A DNA stretch of 53,085 nt, taken from contig JANQFK010000009.1 of NCBI GenBank assembly GCA_028277885.1, forward strand, positions 1 through 53,085, given 5' to 3'. The translations under genes and the position numbers were made by a program. Under the pieces are notes generated by a model. The model saw only the letters and a list, made by a program, of their open reading frames with translations, had not been told where the DNA came from and did no database searches. Shown piece by piece: positions 1 through 8,464 of this stretch (its first letter is position 1; the number at the start of each line of letters is the position of its first letter). Origin of the DNA: Myxococcota bacterium (GTDB lineage Bacteria; Myxococcota_A; UBA9160; UBA6930).

Positions 1-444
1 CCCGCCCCGGCCGCGCAGCCGCCCGTCCCCGCCGCTCCCGCGCCGGCGGCCGCGGCCCCCGCGACCCCGGCCGGCGCGGCCGCTCCCGCGGCGCAGCCGG
101 CGGCGCCCGGCGGCACCGTCCACCAGCTGCCCGCGGCCGCCTCGGCCAGCGACGTGTCCGAGATCGTCCAGTGGTGCACCGTCGCGGGGCGGCCCGAGCT
201 GGCCGCGCAGTTCATCGAGCGCGGCGCGACGCCGGACCAGGTGCGGCAGGCGCTGCTCACCTCGGTGGCCACCGGCGGCGGCGATCCCATCACCAGCGTG
301 GTCACGGAGGGCCAGCCCGCCGGCGCCGCGGCCGCGGCCGCGCTGCCCGGCGGAAACCCGCTGGTGCGCGCCTGCGAGCGGCTCCGCGACGAGACGCTCG
401 CCCAGGCCGGCCTCGCCAGGCCCGGACCCGGACCCGGCAGCTAG
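1..444 (+). CDS. C-terminal part of head maturation protease/scaffold (5' end at other end of window)
   Basis: The frame is open from base 1 to a TAG at 444, giving 147 residues. About 45 residues of Pro/Ala-rich linker are followed by a compact helical domain with an Ile-Glu-Arg-Gly-Ala segment and a Gln-rich helix. This tail type is common behind S49/ClpP-like proteases of phages and doubles as scaffold. It is the continuation of the gene that starts at 51977 and runs off the right end in the same kind of linker. A direct join of the two ends is out of phase by one base, so a base or 3n+1 bases is missing. The decoration and capsid genes follow, as in lambda C/Nu3-D-E. Confidence 0.8.
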   Translation, partial: PAPAAQPPVPAAPAPAAAAPATPAGAAAPAAQPAAPGGTVHQLPAAASASDVSEIVQWCTVAGRPELAAQFIERGATPDQVRQALLTSVATGGGDPITSVVTEGQPAGAAAAAALPGGNPLVRACERLRDETLAQAGLARPGPGPGS

Positions 445-489
445 CCGCGGGTCCCGAACCACCAACCGTCCCTTCCAAGGAGCCCTGCC

Positions 490-873
490 ATGCCGCCGGA
501 CACCGCGATCAGCGAGCCCACCCGCATCGGCGACCTCATCAAGTACGAGGCGCCCCAGCGCTACAGCCGCGAGCAGGAGACCGTCCTCAACGGCCAGACG
601 CTGGAGCTGGGCGCCGTCGTGGGCAAGGTCACCGCCACCGACAAGCTGGTGGAGCTGGCCCCGGCCGCCAGCGACGGCTCCGAGGTCGCCTACGGCGTGC
701 TCGTCGAGGACGCCGCGCCCTCGGGCGCCGACGGCCAGGCCGTGGTCATCCGCCGCCACGCCATGCTGGCCGACAACAAGGTGGTGTGGCCCGCGGGCAT
801 CACCGGCCCGCAGGTCACCGCCGCCCTCGCCCAGCTCGAGGCCAAGGGCATCATCCTTCGGACCGAGGCGTAG
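490..873 (+). CDS. Head decoration protein (lambda gpD-like)
   Basis: 127 residues, ATG preceded by AAGGAG. It lies between protease/scaffold and capsid, the lambda gpD position, and is slightly longer than gpD (about 110 residues). A Tyr-Ser-Arg-Glu stretch leads into a beta-rich fold with an N-terminal extended arm. Homologues bind as trimers at three-fold sites on the expanded capsid and stabilise it after packaging. The role rests on position, size and the gpD-type pattern of a short arm followed by a Gly/Val-rich beta barrel. Confidence 0.85.
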   Translation: MPPDTAISEPTRIGDLIKYEAPQRYSREQETVLNGQTLELGAVVGKVTATDKLVELAPAASDGSEVAYGVLVEDAAPSGADGQAVVIRRHAMLADNKVVWPAGITGPQVTAALAQLEAKGIILRTEA

Positions 874-943
874 GCGCCATCGGTCCTCGCGCCGCGGGAC
901 GCGCTTCCCGCCACCACCGCCCGCCCACGGAGAACCGAACGCC

Positions 944-1987
944 ATGGTGATGCCGAACCCCTTCGACACCCCGGCCTTCAACATGACCAGCCTCACGATG
1001 GGCATCAACAAGCTGCCCAACCTCTACGGCCGCGTGGGGGCGATGGGGCTCATGCCCGGGCAGGGCGTCACCACGCGCTCGGTGACCATCGAGGAGCGCA
1101 ACTCGGTGCTCAACCTGCTTCCCACCCGCCGGATCGGCGCGCCGGGCACCGTGGGCTCGGTCGGGAAGCGCAAGATCCGCTCGTTCGCCATCCCCCACAT
1201 CCCGCACGACGACCTGCTCCTCGCCGACGAGGTGCAGGGCGTGCGCGCCTTCGGGCAGGAGACCGCCCTCGAGACCGTCGCCGAGCTGCTCGCGCGCAAG
1301 CTCCAGACCATGCGCAACAAGCACGCGATCACCCTCGAGTGGCTCCGCATGGGCGCCCTGAAGGGCCTGATCCTCGACGCCGACGGCTCGACCCTCTACG
1401 ACCTCTTCGACGACTTCTCCATCACCAAGAAGACCGTCGACTTCGTCCTGGGCACGGCCACCACCCGGATCGGCGAGAAGTGCCTCGAGGTGGTGCGCCA
1501 CGTCGAGGACCACCTGCAGGGCGAGGTGATGCTCGGCATCCGCGCCCTGGTCTCGTCCGAGTTCTTCGACAAGCTGGTCTTCCACGACGACACCCGCAAC
1601 GCCTACCAGGACTGGCAGAACGGCCTGCAGCTTCGCCAGGGCTTCACGGAGCAGCAGGGCGTCGGCTTCGAGAGCCGGCGAACCTTCTGGTTCGGGAACA
1701 TCTTCTTCGAGGAGTACCGCGGCCAGGCCACCGACGAGGGCGGCACGGTCCGGCGCTTCATCGAGGCCAACCGGGGCCACGCGTTCCCGGTGGGCACGGG
1801 GAACACGTTCCGGACCTACTTCGCGCCGGGCGACTTCACCGACACCGTCAACACCATCGGCCTGGAGCTCTACGCCAGCCAGGAGGCCATGGACCACAAC
1901 CGCGGGATCGACATCCACACGCAGAGCAACCCGCTGCCGCTCTGCCGTCGGCCCGAGGTCCTCGTCGAGATCTTCTCGTCCAACTAG
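944..1987 (+). CDS. Major capsid protein (lambda gpE family)
   Basis: 347 residues, nearly the length of lambda gpE (341). It forms the hexamers and pentamers of the icosahedral head. Family-like features are an N-terminal Asn-Pro-Phe arm, a central Gly-Thr-Val-Gly segment, the helical region around residues 90-130 that includes a long Glu/Leu helix, and a C-terminal Arg-Arg-Pro-Glu-Val segment. It follows the decoration gene after 70 bases and precedes the head-tail joining gene. No large N-terminal delta domain is present, consistent with scaffolding by a separate nested product of the protease gene. Confidence 0.95.
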   Translation: MVMPNPFDTPAFNMTSLTMGINKLPNLYGRVGAMGLMPGQGVTTRSVTIEERNSVLNLLPTRRIGAPGTVGSVGKRKIRSFAIPHIPHDDLLLADEVQGVRAFGQETALETVAELLARKLQTMRNKHAITLEWLRMGALKGLILDADGSTLYDLFDDFSITKKTVDFVLGTATTRIGEKCLEVVRHVEDHLQGEVMLGIRALVSSEFFDKLVFHDDTRNAYQDWQNGLQLRQGFTEQQGVGFESRRTFWFGNIFFEEYRGQATDEGGTVRRFIEANRGHAFPVGTGNTFRTYFAPGDFTDTVNTIGLELYASQEAMDHNRGIDIHTQSNPLPLCRRPEVLVEIFSSN

Positions 1988-2035
1988 CCGTCGGGGCCGC
2001 CGCGCGGCGCCGCGAAGGAGGCCCAGGGGCACCCC

Positions 2036-2392
2036 GTGTCCGACGCGCGCGACCTGTTCGAGGAGGCCTGGACGACCATCCGGGACACGCTCGGCGAGGT
2101 GCAGGAAGGCACCGAGCCCGCCGACGACGACCGCGCGCTGTTCGTGGCGATCGACGGCACCGAACACCCGGTCCCGGTCCTCTTCGTCGAGGACTACGTC
2201 CTCGAGGAGCCCGACGTCGACGTGGGCGTCGAGGCGGTGGGGCCCATGCTCGAGGTCCGCCAGAGCGAGCTGCCCGAGCCGGCGCGCGAGGGCAGCGTCT
2301 TCAAGGTCGCCGGCGGCGAGTACAGCGTGCGCGCCATCCTGCCGACCGGCTACTCGTGGAGCCGCATGCTGCTCCAGAAGGCCGCTTCGTGA
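2036..2392 (+). CDS. Head-tail joining protein (lambda gpFII-like)
   Basis: 118 residues from a GTG with GAAGGAGG upstream. Lambda gpFII is 117 residues and sits at the same place, right after the capsid gene. The sequence is acidic and beta-rich, and ends with Tyr-Ser-Trp-Ser-Arg, consistent with the small head-completion fold that binds the connector and receives the tail. Its stop overlaps the GTG of the next gene. The assignment rests on size, position and composition; no catalytic motif is expected. Confidence 0.7.
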   Translation: MSDARDLFEEAWTTIRDTLGEVQEGTEPADDDRALFVAIDGTEHPVPVLFVEDYVLEEPDVDVGVEAVGPMLEVRQSELPEPAREGSVFKVAGGEYSVRAILPTGYSWSRMLLQKAAS

Positions 2393-2799
2393 GCCAGTCC
2401 CACGTCGAGGCGCTTCGCGCGCTCCGCCAGGTCCTGGTGCAGCTCGGCTTCGCGCCCTTCCAGAAGACGCTGAGCCTGCGCCACATGCGCTGGGACGAGG
2501 CCGACCGCCAGTTCAACGTGTTGCCGGGCCGGGCGACCGGCGACACCGCGGCCAGCTGCATCGACACCACCCGCCTCTTCCGGGTGATCGTCGTCCGCCG
2601 CGTTCCCCAGCCGGCGCAGGACAGCCTGAACGACGTCATCATGGACGAGGAGCGCATCGACCAGGCGCTGCGCGCCATGACCATGGCGAGCGACGTCGCC
2701 AGCGAGCCGCGCGTCTCGCCCTCGGGCGAGTTCGTGGCGCTCACCTTCGACGTCACCCTCGACTACCAGAGGCCCCGGCCCGCCCGGCCGCCCGCCTAG
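2389..2799 (+). CDS. Tail terminator-like protein (lambda gpU position)
   Basis: 136 residues from a GTG overlapping the previous stop (GTGA). The order here is joining protein, this gene, tail tube, which is the lambda U position. The protein is mixed alpha/beta, with an N-terminal helix, a central Arg-Val-Ile-Val-Val-Arg-Arg strand and a C-terminal strand that reads like the beta sheet of gpU-type terminators. Such proteins form a hexameric ring that stops tail-tube growth and docks to the head. A different minor tail role is possible. Confidence 0.6.
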   Translation: MSQSHVEALRALRQVLVQLGFAPFQKTLSLRHMRWDEADRQFNVLPGRATGDTAASCIDTTRLFRVIVVRRVPQPAQDSLNDVIMDEERIDQALRAMTMASDVASEPRVSPSGEFVALTFDVTLDYQRPRPARPPA

Positions 2800-2815
2800 A
2801 GGAAGGAGGCCCCTC

Positions 2816-4135
2816 ATGGCCATCGAGCAGAAGACCGCCGGCGACAAGACCGTGGTGTCCACCCTGGCGCAGAGCGCGGCCAACGTCGCGGCCACCGCCG
2901 ACCGCGGCATCCTCTTCGACGAGGACTCGCGCATCGAGATCGAGCGCAACGACGAGACCGACGAAGCCGAGAAGACCGGCGAGGTCGAGGCCACCCAGAT
3001 CCAGAAGCGCGACCGCACGGCGTCGGGCACGCTCACGCTGCCGAAGGCCACCCCGGACGCGCTGGCCTGGGCCTCGGCCTTCGCCTACTCCGACCACGCC
3101 GCCATCGCCGCCGGCACCGGCTACCTCCACACCTCCAAGCTCCTCACCTATCCCGACGAGCCGAGCTACTTCACGCTCGTGCACCGCCACGGCGGCTCGG
3201 GCGTCGGCTCGGCGCCGGCGGCGCTGCGCCGGCACGTGGGCCTCGGACTGGCCAGCTACGGCCTGCGCTACGCCATCAGGGAGTTCCTGGTGATGACGCT
3301 CGGCGTCGCCGGCACCGGCAACTTCGACGACTCCATCCGCACCCAGACGATCAGCGCCGCCGGCGACGGCTCGGCCGACCTGGTGATCGCCGCCGATCCC
3401 ATCAACGACGACCCGACCAACATCCAGGTCTGGGCCGACACCGACGAGGACGGCCAGTTCGAGACCCGCGTCACCATCAACGGGTACACCCAGGGCACGA
3501 AGGCCATCGACATCGCCGATCCGGGTGGTCCGGCCACGGCCATCAACTATCGCGTCATCTACGCCGTCGAGGTGGACGAGGCCGGCTACACCTGGGCCGA
3601 CGTCGGCTCGATCGTTCCGGCGCCGGAGTTCCAGCTCAAGGCCGCGAACCTCCAGATCGTGCTCGGCGGCGTCTACTCCGAGCCCGGCGGCGTGCCCACC
3701 ATCACCGGCGGCGAGGAGGCGGCCTGCGAGCTCCGGTCCCTCGACTACACCTGCGACCATCAGTCGAACCCGGCCAGCTGCTGGCGCCAGGGCGCCACCG
3801 AGATCGACCACGGCCAGCGGGTCGACCAGAACACCACGGTGCAGACGCTCGAGTTCGAGCGGCGCGTCGCCGACTGGTTCCTGAAGGGCAACTTCGATGC
3901 GAACACCCCGATCGCGGCGAAGCTCGACGCCATCGGGCCCGAGTACGAGCCGGGCCAGCGCTTCCTCTTCGAGCAGTACTTCCCGCGCCTCGGCATCCTC
4001 GAGAACGACCTCCAGGTGAGCGACGGCCGCTGGGTCGAGGCCGGCAACCTGCGCGTGCTGAAGGACGTCGCCAACGGATGGGCCACGGCCGTGACGCGCG
4101 TGCGCAACCTCCAGCCCACCTACCTGGCGCCGTAG
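2816..4135 (+). CDS. Major tail tube protein (gpV-like) with inserted domain
   Basis: 439 residues, ATG after GGAAGGAGG. It sits before the tail chaperone genes, the place of the tube protein. Lambda gpV is 246 residues, so this one carries extra domains. Around residues 160-260 there is a Thr/Asp-rich beta insert with a DxDxDG loop (Asp208, Asp210, Asp212, Gly213) followed by Phe-Glu-Thr. The same pattern recurs in the tail-tip protein at 12122. The C-terminal Trp-Ala-Thr-Ala and Leu-Gln-Pro-Thr strands look like tube packing segments. The tube role is inferred from position and length. Confidence 0.8.
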   Translation: MAIEQKTAGDKTVVSTLAQSAANVAATADRGILFDEDSRIEIERNDETDEAEKTGEVEATQIQKRDRTASGTLTLPKATPDALAWASAFAYSDHAAIAAGTGYLHTSKLLTYPDEPSYFTLVHRHGGSGVGSAPAALRRHVGLGLASYGLRYAIREFLVMTLGVAGTGNFDDSIRTQTISAAGDGSADLVIAADPINDDPTNIQVWADTDEDGQFETRVTINGYTQGTKAIDIADPGGPATAINYRVIYAVEVDEAGYTWADVGSIVPAPEFQLKAANLQIVLGGVYSEPGGVPTITGGEEAACELRSLDYTCDHQSNPASCWRQGATEIDHGQRVDQNTTVQTLEFERRVADWFLKGNFDANTPIAAKLDAIGPEYEPGQRFLFEQYFPRLGILENDLQVSDGRWVEAGNLRVLKDVANGWATAVTRVRNLQPTYLAP

Positions 4136-4168
4136 CCCGCCGGGCCGCGCCGCCCGAGGAGACCCCAC

Positions 4169-4639
4169 GTGGACCAGCCCCCCACGCCCGACCAGCCCCC
4201 CGGCCCCGCGCCGCTGCCGCTGCTCAAGCTGCGCGGCGAGGACGAGGTCACCTTCCGGCTGCAGGCCCTCGACCACCGGTCGATCAGCGCGCCGGTCACC
4301 ATCCGCTACGAGATTCCGGGCACCACGCGGCTCACCGAGTACGCCGCGCGCGTCGCCGAGCTGACCGTGGCGGCGCGGCGCGCCACCACCGAGGACGAGG
4401 CACGCGCCACCACCATCGCGCTCATCGAGTACAAGCTCGACGCGGCGGCGGCGCTGGTCCGCGGCGTGGACGGCCTCGACGGCGTCGAGCCCGACGACGA
4501 TGCCGGGAAGCTTCTGCGCGAGTACCAGCCCGACTTCCTCGACGCCCTGGCCAGCCACGTCTTCGAGCGCCGCGCGCGCATCACCGTGGCGCAGCGGGCC
4601 GACCTGGGAAAATCCGAGAGGACGCGCGCTCCATCCTGA
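4169..4639 (+). CDS. Tail assembly chaperone, short form (lambda gpG-like)
   Basis: 156 residues, ATG after GAGGAG. The N-terminus is Pro-rich, the middle has a beta strand pair, and the rest is Ala/Glu-rich helix. It lies between tail tube and tape measure, as lambda gpG does. G-type chaperones coat the tape measure before the tube polymerises. Near its end, at 4606-4612, sits a canonical slippery heptamer, after which a second protein in the -1 frame continues for 99 residues. This entry is the product without frameshift. Confidence 0.9.
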   Translation: MDQPPTPDQPPGPAPLPLLKLRGEDEVTFRLQALDHRSISAPVTIRYEIPGTTRLTEYAARVAELTVAARRATTEDEARATTIALIEYKLDAAAALVRGVDGLDGVEPDDDAGKLLREYQPDFLDALASHVFERRARITVAQRADLGKSERTRAPS

Positions 4640-4911
4640 CCGGGCGCCTCTGCTCGATCGAGCGCGCGTCCTGCGTTCACCTCGTGCAGACGCTCCCGGC
4701 GCTCTGGGATGACCGCTGCCAGGACTGCCCCGACAAGAAGGTCCGGATCGAGATGGCCAAGATCGACCCGCGCATCCCGGCGCTCCAGGACCTCGACCTG
4801 ATGATCACCGCGGGCTGCCCCATCCCCGCCGACGCCCTGCCGCGCGAGACGTGGCTGGCGCTCGGGGCCTACCGGGACGAGAAGGCCAAGCTTGGCTGGG
4901 GAGGCACGTAG
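4169..4911 (+). CDS. Tail assembly chaperone, -1 frameshift product (lambda gpGT-like)
   Basis: The frameshift product keeps the first 148 residues of the short form and continues in the -1 frame from base 4612 to the TAG at 4909-4911, adding 99 residues (247 in all). The extension contains Cys-Gln-Asp-Cys-Pro and Asp-Pro-Arg motifs and ends in Gly-Trp-Gly-Gly-Thr. It has no plausible start or ribosome site of its own. In lambda, gpGT made at a few percent of gpG recruits the tube protein through the T domain. The tape measure gene starts 7 bases later. Confidence 0.88.
4606..4612 (+). other. Programmed -1 ribosomal frameshift site
   Basis: The heptamer GGGAAAA lies in the zero frame as G GGA AAA, which fits the X XXY YYZ rule. 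Both tRNAs can re-pair after slipping back one base, the second codon moving from AAA to AAA. Lambda uses GGGAAAG at the same place. The zero frame continues only 8 codons further before the TGA at 4637-4639. The -1 frame stays open for 99 codons with protein-like composition. Confidence 0.88.
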
Positions 4912-4917
4912 CGCGCC

Positions 4918-7900
4918 ATGGCCGAGCGCCTCGAGGTCCTCATCACCGCGCGCAACCTGGGCCGCCGGGCCCTGCGCCAGTTCGGCCGGAGCCTCGACGA
5001 GCTGCGCGCGCTGGCGCTGCGCACCTCGAAGGTCCTGGCGCTGATCGGTCTGCCCGTGGGCTTCGCCGCCGGGATCAGGACCGTCCGCGAGATGGTGACG
5101 GCCGTGAACGCGCAGGACCGGGCGGTGAAGCAGCTCGAGGGCTCGCTCGTCGCCGTCGGCCGCGCCACCGAGGGCTCCTCGGCCGGCTTCCAGGAGTACG
5201 CCGCGGCGCTGCAGTCCGTCACCGGCGTGGGCGACGAGCTGATCATCCAGCAGGAGGCCTTCCTGCTGCGCCTGGGGCTCTCGCGCGAGGCCATCGAGGC
5301 CACCACCCTGGCGGCGCTCGAGCTGTCGGACGCCATCCCCTCGATCAGCTTCGAGGCCGCCGTCCGCAACATCACCAAGACCTTCTCCGGGCTCACGGGC
5401 GAGCTGGGCGAGCTGCTCCCGGACCTGCGCGACCTTTCCGAGGAGAGCCTCCGCGCCGGCGGGGCCATCGATCTCATCCTCGACCGCTTCGGCGGCAGCG
5501 CCGTGGCCGACCTGGGGACCCTGGGCGGTCAGGTGCGCCTGCTCTCGGCCGACCTGGGCGACCTCTTCGAGCGCGTCGGCAGCGTCGCCTCCCAGAGCGA
5601 CGCCCTGCGCGGCGCCGTGGTCGCGGCCGACGAGGCCATCCGCGGCTTCCTTACCAGCGACGAGGACCTGGGCGAGCTGCAGCGGGGGTTCGACCGCTTC
5701 ATCGGGCGCGCCGTCGCCGGCGGCGTCGTGCTGTTCGAGACCTTCCGCGAGGCGGCCGGCAGCACCGCCGAGCTGATCGACCGCTTGCAGCGCGGCAGCT
5801 TCGTGCTTGAGCGCATCCTCAACTTCAGCGCCGCCTTTGCCCAGACCGACCCGCTGCGCCTGCTGCAGCTCGACATCCGCGAGCTCGACGACGCCCGCCG
5901 CCAGCTCACCCTGCTGCGCTCCGCGTTCCTCGAGGTCGATGAGGCCGTCGTGCTCGCCAACGGCGACGTGACCACGTCGCAGCGGGTCTTCGCGGACGCG
6001 GCGGCCGCGGCGACCGCGCTCGCGCGCGAGTCCCGGGTGCTGGGGCAGGCCTTCGGCATCCCGCCCGAGGGCTTCCTGCAGCTCCCGGAGGACGCCCGCA
6101 ACACCCTGCGCCAGCAGTACCGCGCGATTCTCGAAGCCCTCCAGATCGACGCCCGGGCGCAGGGCCGCGCCGCCACCCAGGTGCTGGCCGACGAGCTGGC
6201 GAACCTGGGCGGCGACGAGTCGCTCGAGGCGCGCCTCCAGGCGCGCTTCCAGGAGATCCTCGCCCGGGTCCGCGAGGGCCTGGTGCGGAATCCCATCGTG
6301 CCGACCGGCCTCGGCGCCGACGTCGCCGCCCTCGACGCGCCCATCCGGACGCTGCGCGAGGAGATCGAGGTGCTGCGCACGGCGGGCCGCGGGCGGGCGC
6401 TCCTCGAGGCGCAGCTCTCCGCGGTGCGGCAGTTCCAGCGCGCCGCGATCGAGGCCCAGGGAGACACCGAGCAGCTCGCGCTCGCGGCCGAGCGCTTCAC
6501 GCTGCGCATGCAGGAGGCGGCCCGCACCGCGAACCTCGCCGCCCTCGAGGAGCCCACCCGCCGGCTGCGCGAGGAGGTGGCCATCCTCGGCGAGGTGGGG
6601 GGCGGCCGCACGCTGCTGGCCGGCCAGATCGAGGCGGTGCGGGAGTTCCAGCGCGCCGTCCTCGAGGCCGCCGGCGACACCGAGCAGATCGACCTCGCCG
6701 GCCAGGTCCTCGCCGGCCAGCTGGGCGACCTGGCGCGCGAGCGCGACCGCGAGCTGCGCCGCACCGCCGAGGCCATCAACCGCGACCTGCTCGAGGAGGA
6801 GGAGCGCGCCGTGCAGGCGCGCCTCGACGCCATCCGCGACGAGCTCGAGCGCCGCCTCGAGATCGTGGGCGACAGCGGGCCGCTCGCGGACGCCGCCCGC
6901 GAGGCCGCGGCCCGCCAGACCGACGCGGTGCTGCGCGAGAACGACCGCCTGCTCGATGGCCTCGACGAGCTGGGCCGGCGCGGCAAGGAGGCCATCCTCG
7001 ACGGCCTGGCCGACGCCTTCACGACCGCCGGCGACCGGGCGCGGGGGCTGCGCGAGCAGGCGGTGGCGGCCCTCGAGGACATCGAGCGCCGGGCCGCGCG
7101 CCTGGTCCTCGAGGAGATCTTCGAGCGCGCCGTCCAGTCGCTGCCCGGGGGCGTGGGCACGACCCTCTCGAAGGTCCTGGGGCTTCCCACCCCCGTGGCC
7201 GGGGCCGATCCCGCCGTGGCGGCCGCCACCCAGGAGGCCGCGGCGACCACCCAGGCCGCGGCCGCCGACCGCTTCGGGCTGGCCGTGGATCGCTTGGCCG
7301 GCCTGATCGCCGGAGGGCCCGCTCCGAGCGGCTTCCGGGCGCCGCTGGCCGGGGGAGGGCTGCCCGGGGCCGCTACAGGCGACCTCGAGGCCCTGGCGGG
7401 GGCGCTGGAGCGCAGCTCGACCCGTGAGGCGGTCGCCGCGGAGACCTTCGGGCGGGCCGTCGAGCGCTTCCTCGCCGAGGCCCGGGCCTGCTGCGAGGCC
7501 GAGCGCGCGGCCGGGGCCCTGGGGGCCGGGGCCATCGGGGGCGTTCAGGCCCTCGCGGCCGGCGTGGGCGGCCCGGACGCGCGCGAGAGCCTCGAGGTCC
7601 TGGGGCGCGCGGCCCTCACCTTCGAGGCCGGCGCCGCGCTGGTCCTCCAGGGCGGCGACCGCGGCATCGAGGCCGCCTTCCTCCAGCGCGGCGCCGCCGG
7701 CGCCATGGGCGAGTCCGTGCTGCGGTTCTTCGACGCGGTGGTGCGCTTCGAGGCCACCCAGGCCGTCCAGCAGGCCTCGGGCCTGATCGGCGGCTTCGGC
7801 TCCGCCCACGAGGGCGGCGTCGTGGTGGACGACGGCTTGGTGGCCGTGCACGGCCGGCAACAGAAGGAGGTGATCGTCCCGCTCGACCAGGCCGAGCGCT

Positions 7901-8118
7901 ACGGCTTCGGCCGGGGTGGCGTGAGCATCCAGCAGACCTTCATCTTCGGGTCCGGGGGCGGCGTGCAGGCCAGCTCGACCGCGAGCGGCGACGGCGGCAC
8001 CCCGGACCGGCGACTCGCCGGCCAGTATGCGCGCTTCTTCGAGGGGGAGATGCTGGACCTGATCCGACGCGAGCAGCGCCCGGGCGGGGCCCTCGAGGGC
8101 ACCGGCCGGGGGGGCTAG
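4918..8118 (+). CDS. Tail tape measure protein (lambda gpH-like)
   Basis: 1066 residues, directly after the chaperone frameshift gene. The protein is dominated by Glu/Arg/Ala-rich helix, with a hydrophobic segment near residues 35-55 and a Gly/Ala-rich hydrophobic zone near 850-890. Residues 473-614 are two tandem 71-residue copies of a helical unit. The C-terminus has the His-Glu-Gly-Gly-Val-Val and Val-Ile-Val-Pro-Leu elements followed by a Ser/Gly-rich tail, as in gpH relatives. It sets tail length and probably passes through the host envelope during DNA entry. At about 0.15 nm per residue it predicts a tail near 160 nm (family rule, not measured). Confidence 0.92.
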   Translation: MAERLEVLITARNLGRRALRQFGRSLDELRALALRTSKVLALIGLPVGFAAGIRTVREMVTAVNAQDRAVKQLEGSLVAVGRATEGSSAGFQEYAAALQSVTGVGDELIIQQEAFLLRLGLSREAIEATTLAALELSDAIPSISFEAAVRNITKTFSGLTGELGELLPDLRDLSEESLRAGGAIDLILDRFGGSAVADLGTLGGQVRLLSADLGDLFERVGSVASQSDALRGAVVAADEAIRGFLTSDEDLGELQRGFDRFIGRAVAGGVVLFETFREAAGSTAELIDRLQRGSFVLERILNFSAAFAQTDPLRLLQLDIRELDDARRQLTLLRSAFLEVDEAVVLANGDVTTSQRVFADAAAAATALARESRVLGQAFGIPPEGFLQLPEDARNTLRQQYRAILEALQIDARAQGRAATQVLADELANLGGDESLEARLQARFQEILARVREGLVRNPIVPTGLGADVAALDAPIRTLREEIEVLRTAGRGRALLEAQLSAVRQFQRAAIEAQGDTEQLALAAERFTLRMQEAARTANLAALEEPTRRLREEVAILGEVGGGRTLLAGQIEAVREFQRAVLEAAGDTEQIDLAGQVLAGQLGDLARERDRELRRTAEAINRDLLEEEERAVQARLDAIRDELERRLEIVGDSGPLADAAREAAARQTDAVLRENDRLLDGLDELGRRGKEAILDGLADAFTTAGDRARGLREQAVAALEDIERRAARLVLEEIFERAVQSLPGGVGTTLSKVLGLPTPVAGADPAVAAATQEAAATTQAAAADRFGLAVDRLAGLIAGGPAPSGFRAPLAGGGLPGAATGDLEALAGALERSSTREAVAAETFGRAVERFLAEARACCEAERAAGALGAGAIGGVQALAAGVGGPDARESLEVLGRAALTFEAGAALVLQGGDRGIEAAFLQRGAAGAMGESVLRFFDAVVRFEATQAVQQASGLIGGFGSAHEGGVVVDDGLVAVHGRQQKEVIVPLDQAERYGFGRGGVSIQQTFIFGSGGGVQASSTASGDGGTPDRRLAGQYARFFEGEMLDLIRREQRPGGALEGTGRGG
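6334..6759 (+). repeat. Tandem duplication of 71 codons inside the tape measure gene
   Basis: Codons 473-543 and 544-614 encode related helical units. Both begin Pro-x-Arg-x-Leu-Arg-Glu-Glu, then have a Gly-Arg-x-Leu-Leu segment, then Ala-Val-Arg-x-Phe-Gln-Arg-Ala and Gly-Asp-Thr-Glu-Gln. The period is exactly 213 bases. Tape measure genes often change length by such in-frame duplications. Confidence 0.85.
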
Positions 8119-8122
8119 TCGG

Positions 8123-8464
8123 GTGTCGCTGTTTCCCTGGTGCCCGACCCTCTCCTCGCGGCGGCGCACGCGCTTCCGGGTGCGCACCGTCGCCATGGGC
8201 GACGGCTACGCGCAGAAGGTCCCCGAGGGCCTCCACGTCCAGGCCAACACCTGGGACCTCGAGTTCCGCAAGTCCACGCGCGAGCTGCTCGAGATCCGCA
8301 CGTTCCTCGAGGCGGCCGAGGGCCGGCACTTCTTCTGGTTCCAGGACCCCGACACCGGCCGCTTTCACCGGGTCGAGTGCGAGGAGTTCAGCAACTCGCC
8401 CCAGGACGCGCCCCACCAGGGCCGGCTCTCGGCGGTGTTCGTCGAGGTGGTGCGGTGGCCGTAG
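8123..8464 (+). CDS. Minor tail protein (lambda gpM-like)
   Basis: 113 residues from a GTG 4 bases after the tape measure stop. Lambda gpM is 109 residues and occupies this place before gpL. The sequence has the family look: an Arg-rich strand followed by Gly-Asp-Gly-Tyr, a Thr-Trp-Asp-Leu strand, a helix, and a C-terminal Phe-Val-Glu-Val-Val. It belongs to the distal tail disc that joins tube and tip. Its stop overlaps the start of the next gene. Confidence 0.85.
   Translation: MSLFPWCPTLSSRRRTRFRVRTVAMGDGYAQKVPEGLHVQANTWDLEFRKSTRELLEIRTFLEAAEGRHFFWFQDPDTGRFHRVECEEFSNSPQDAPHQGRLSAVFVEVVRWP

Noticed and set aside
1..60. Terminal redundancy between left and right ends
   Set aside because: Both ends are Pro/Ala-coding and similar in style, but no exact shared end sequence is visible.
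4306..8196. A 1296-codon open frame on the minus strand opposite the tape measure gene
   Set aside because: A shadow of the high-GC coding strand: Gly/Ala/Arg-rich without motifs, no ribosome site, and it covers several proven genes.
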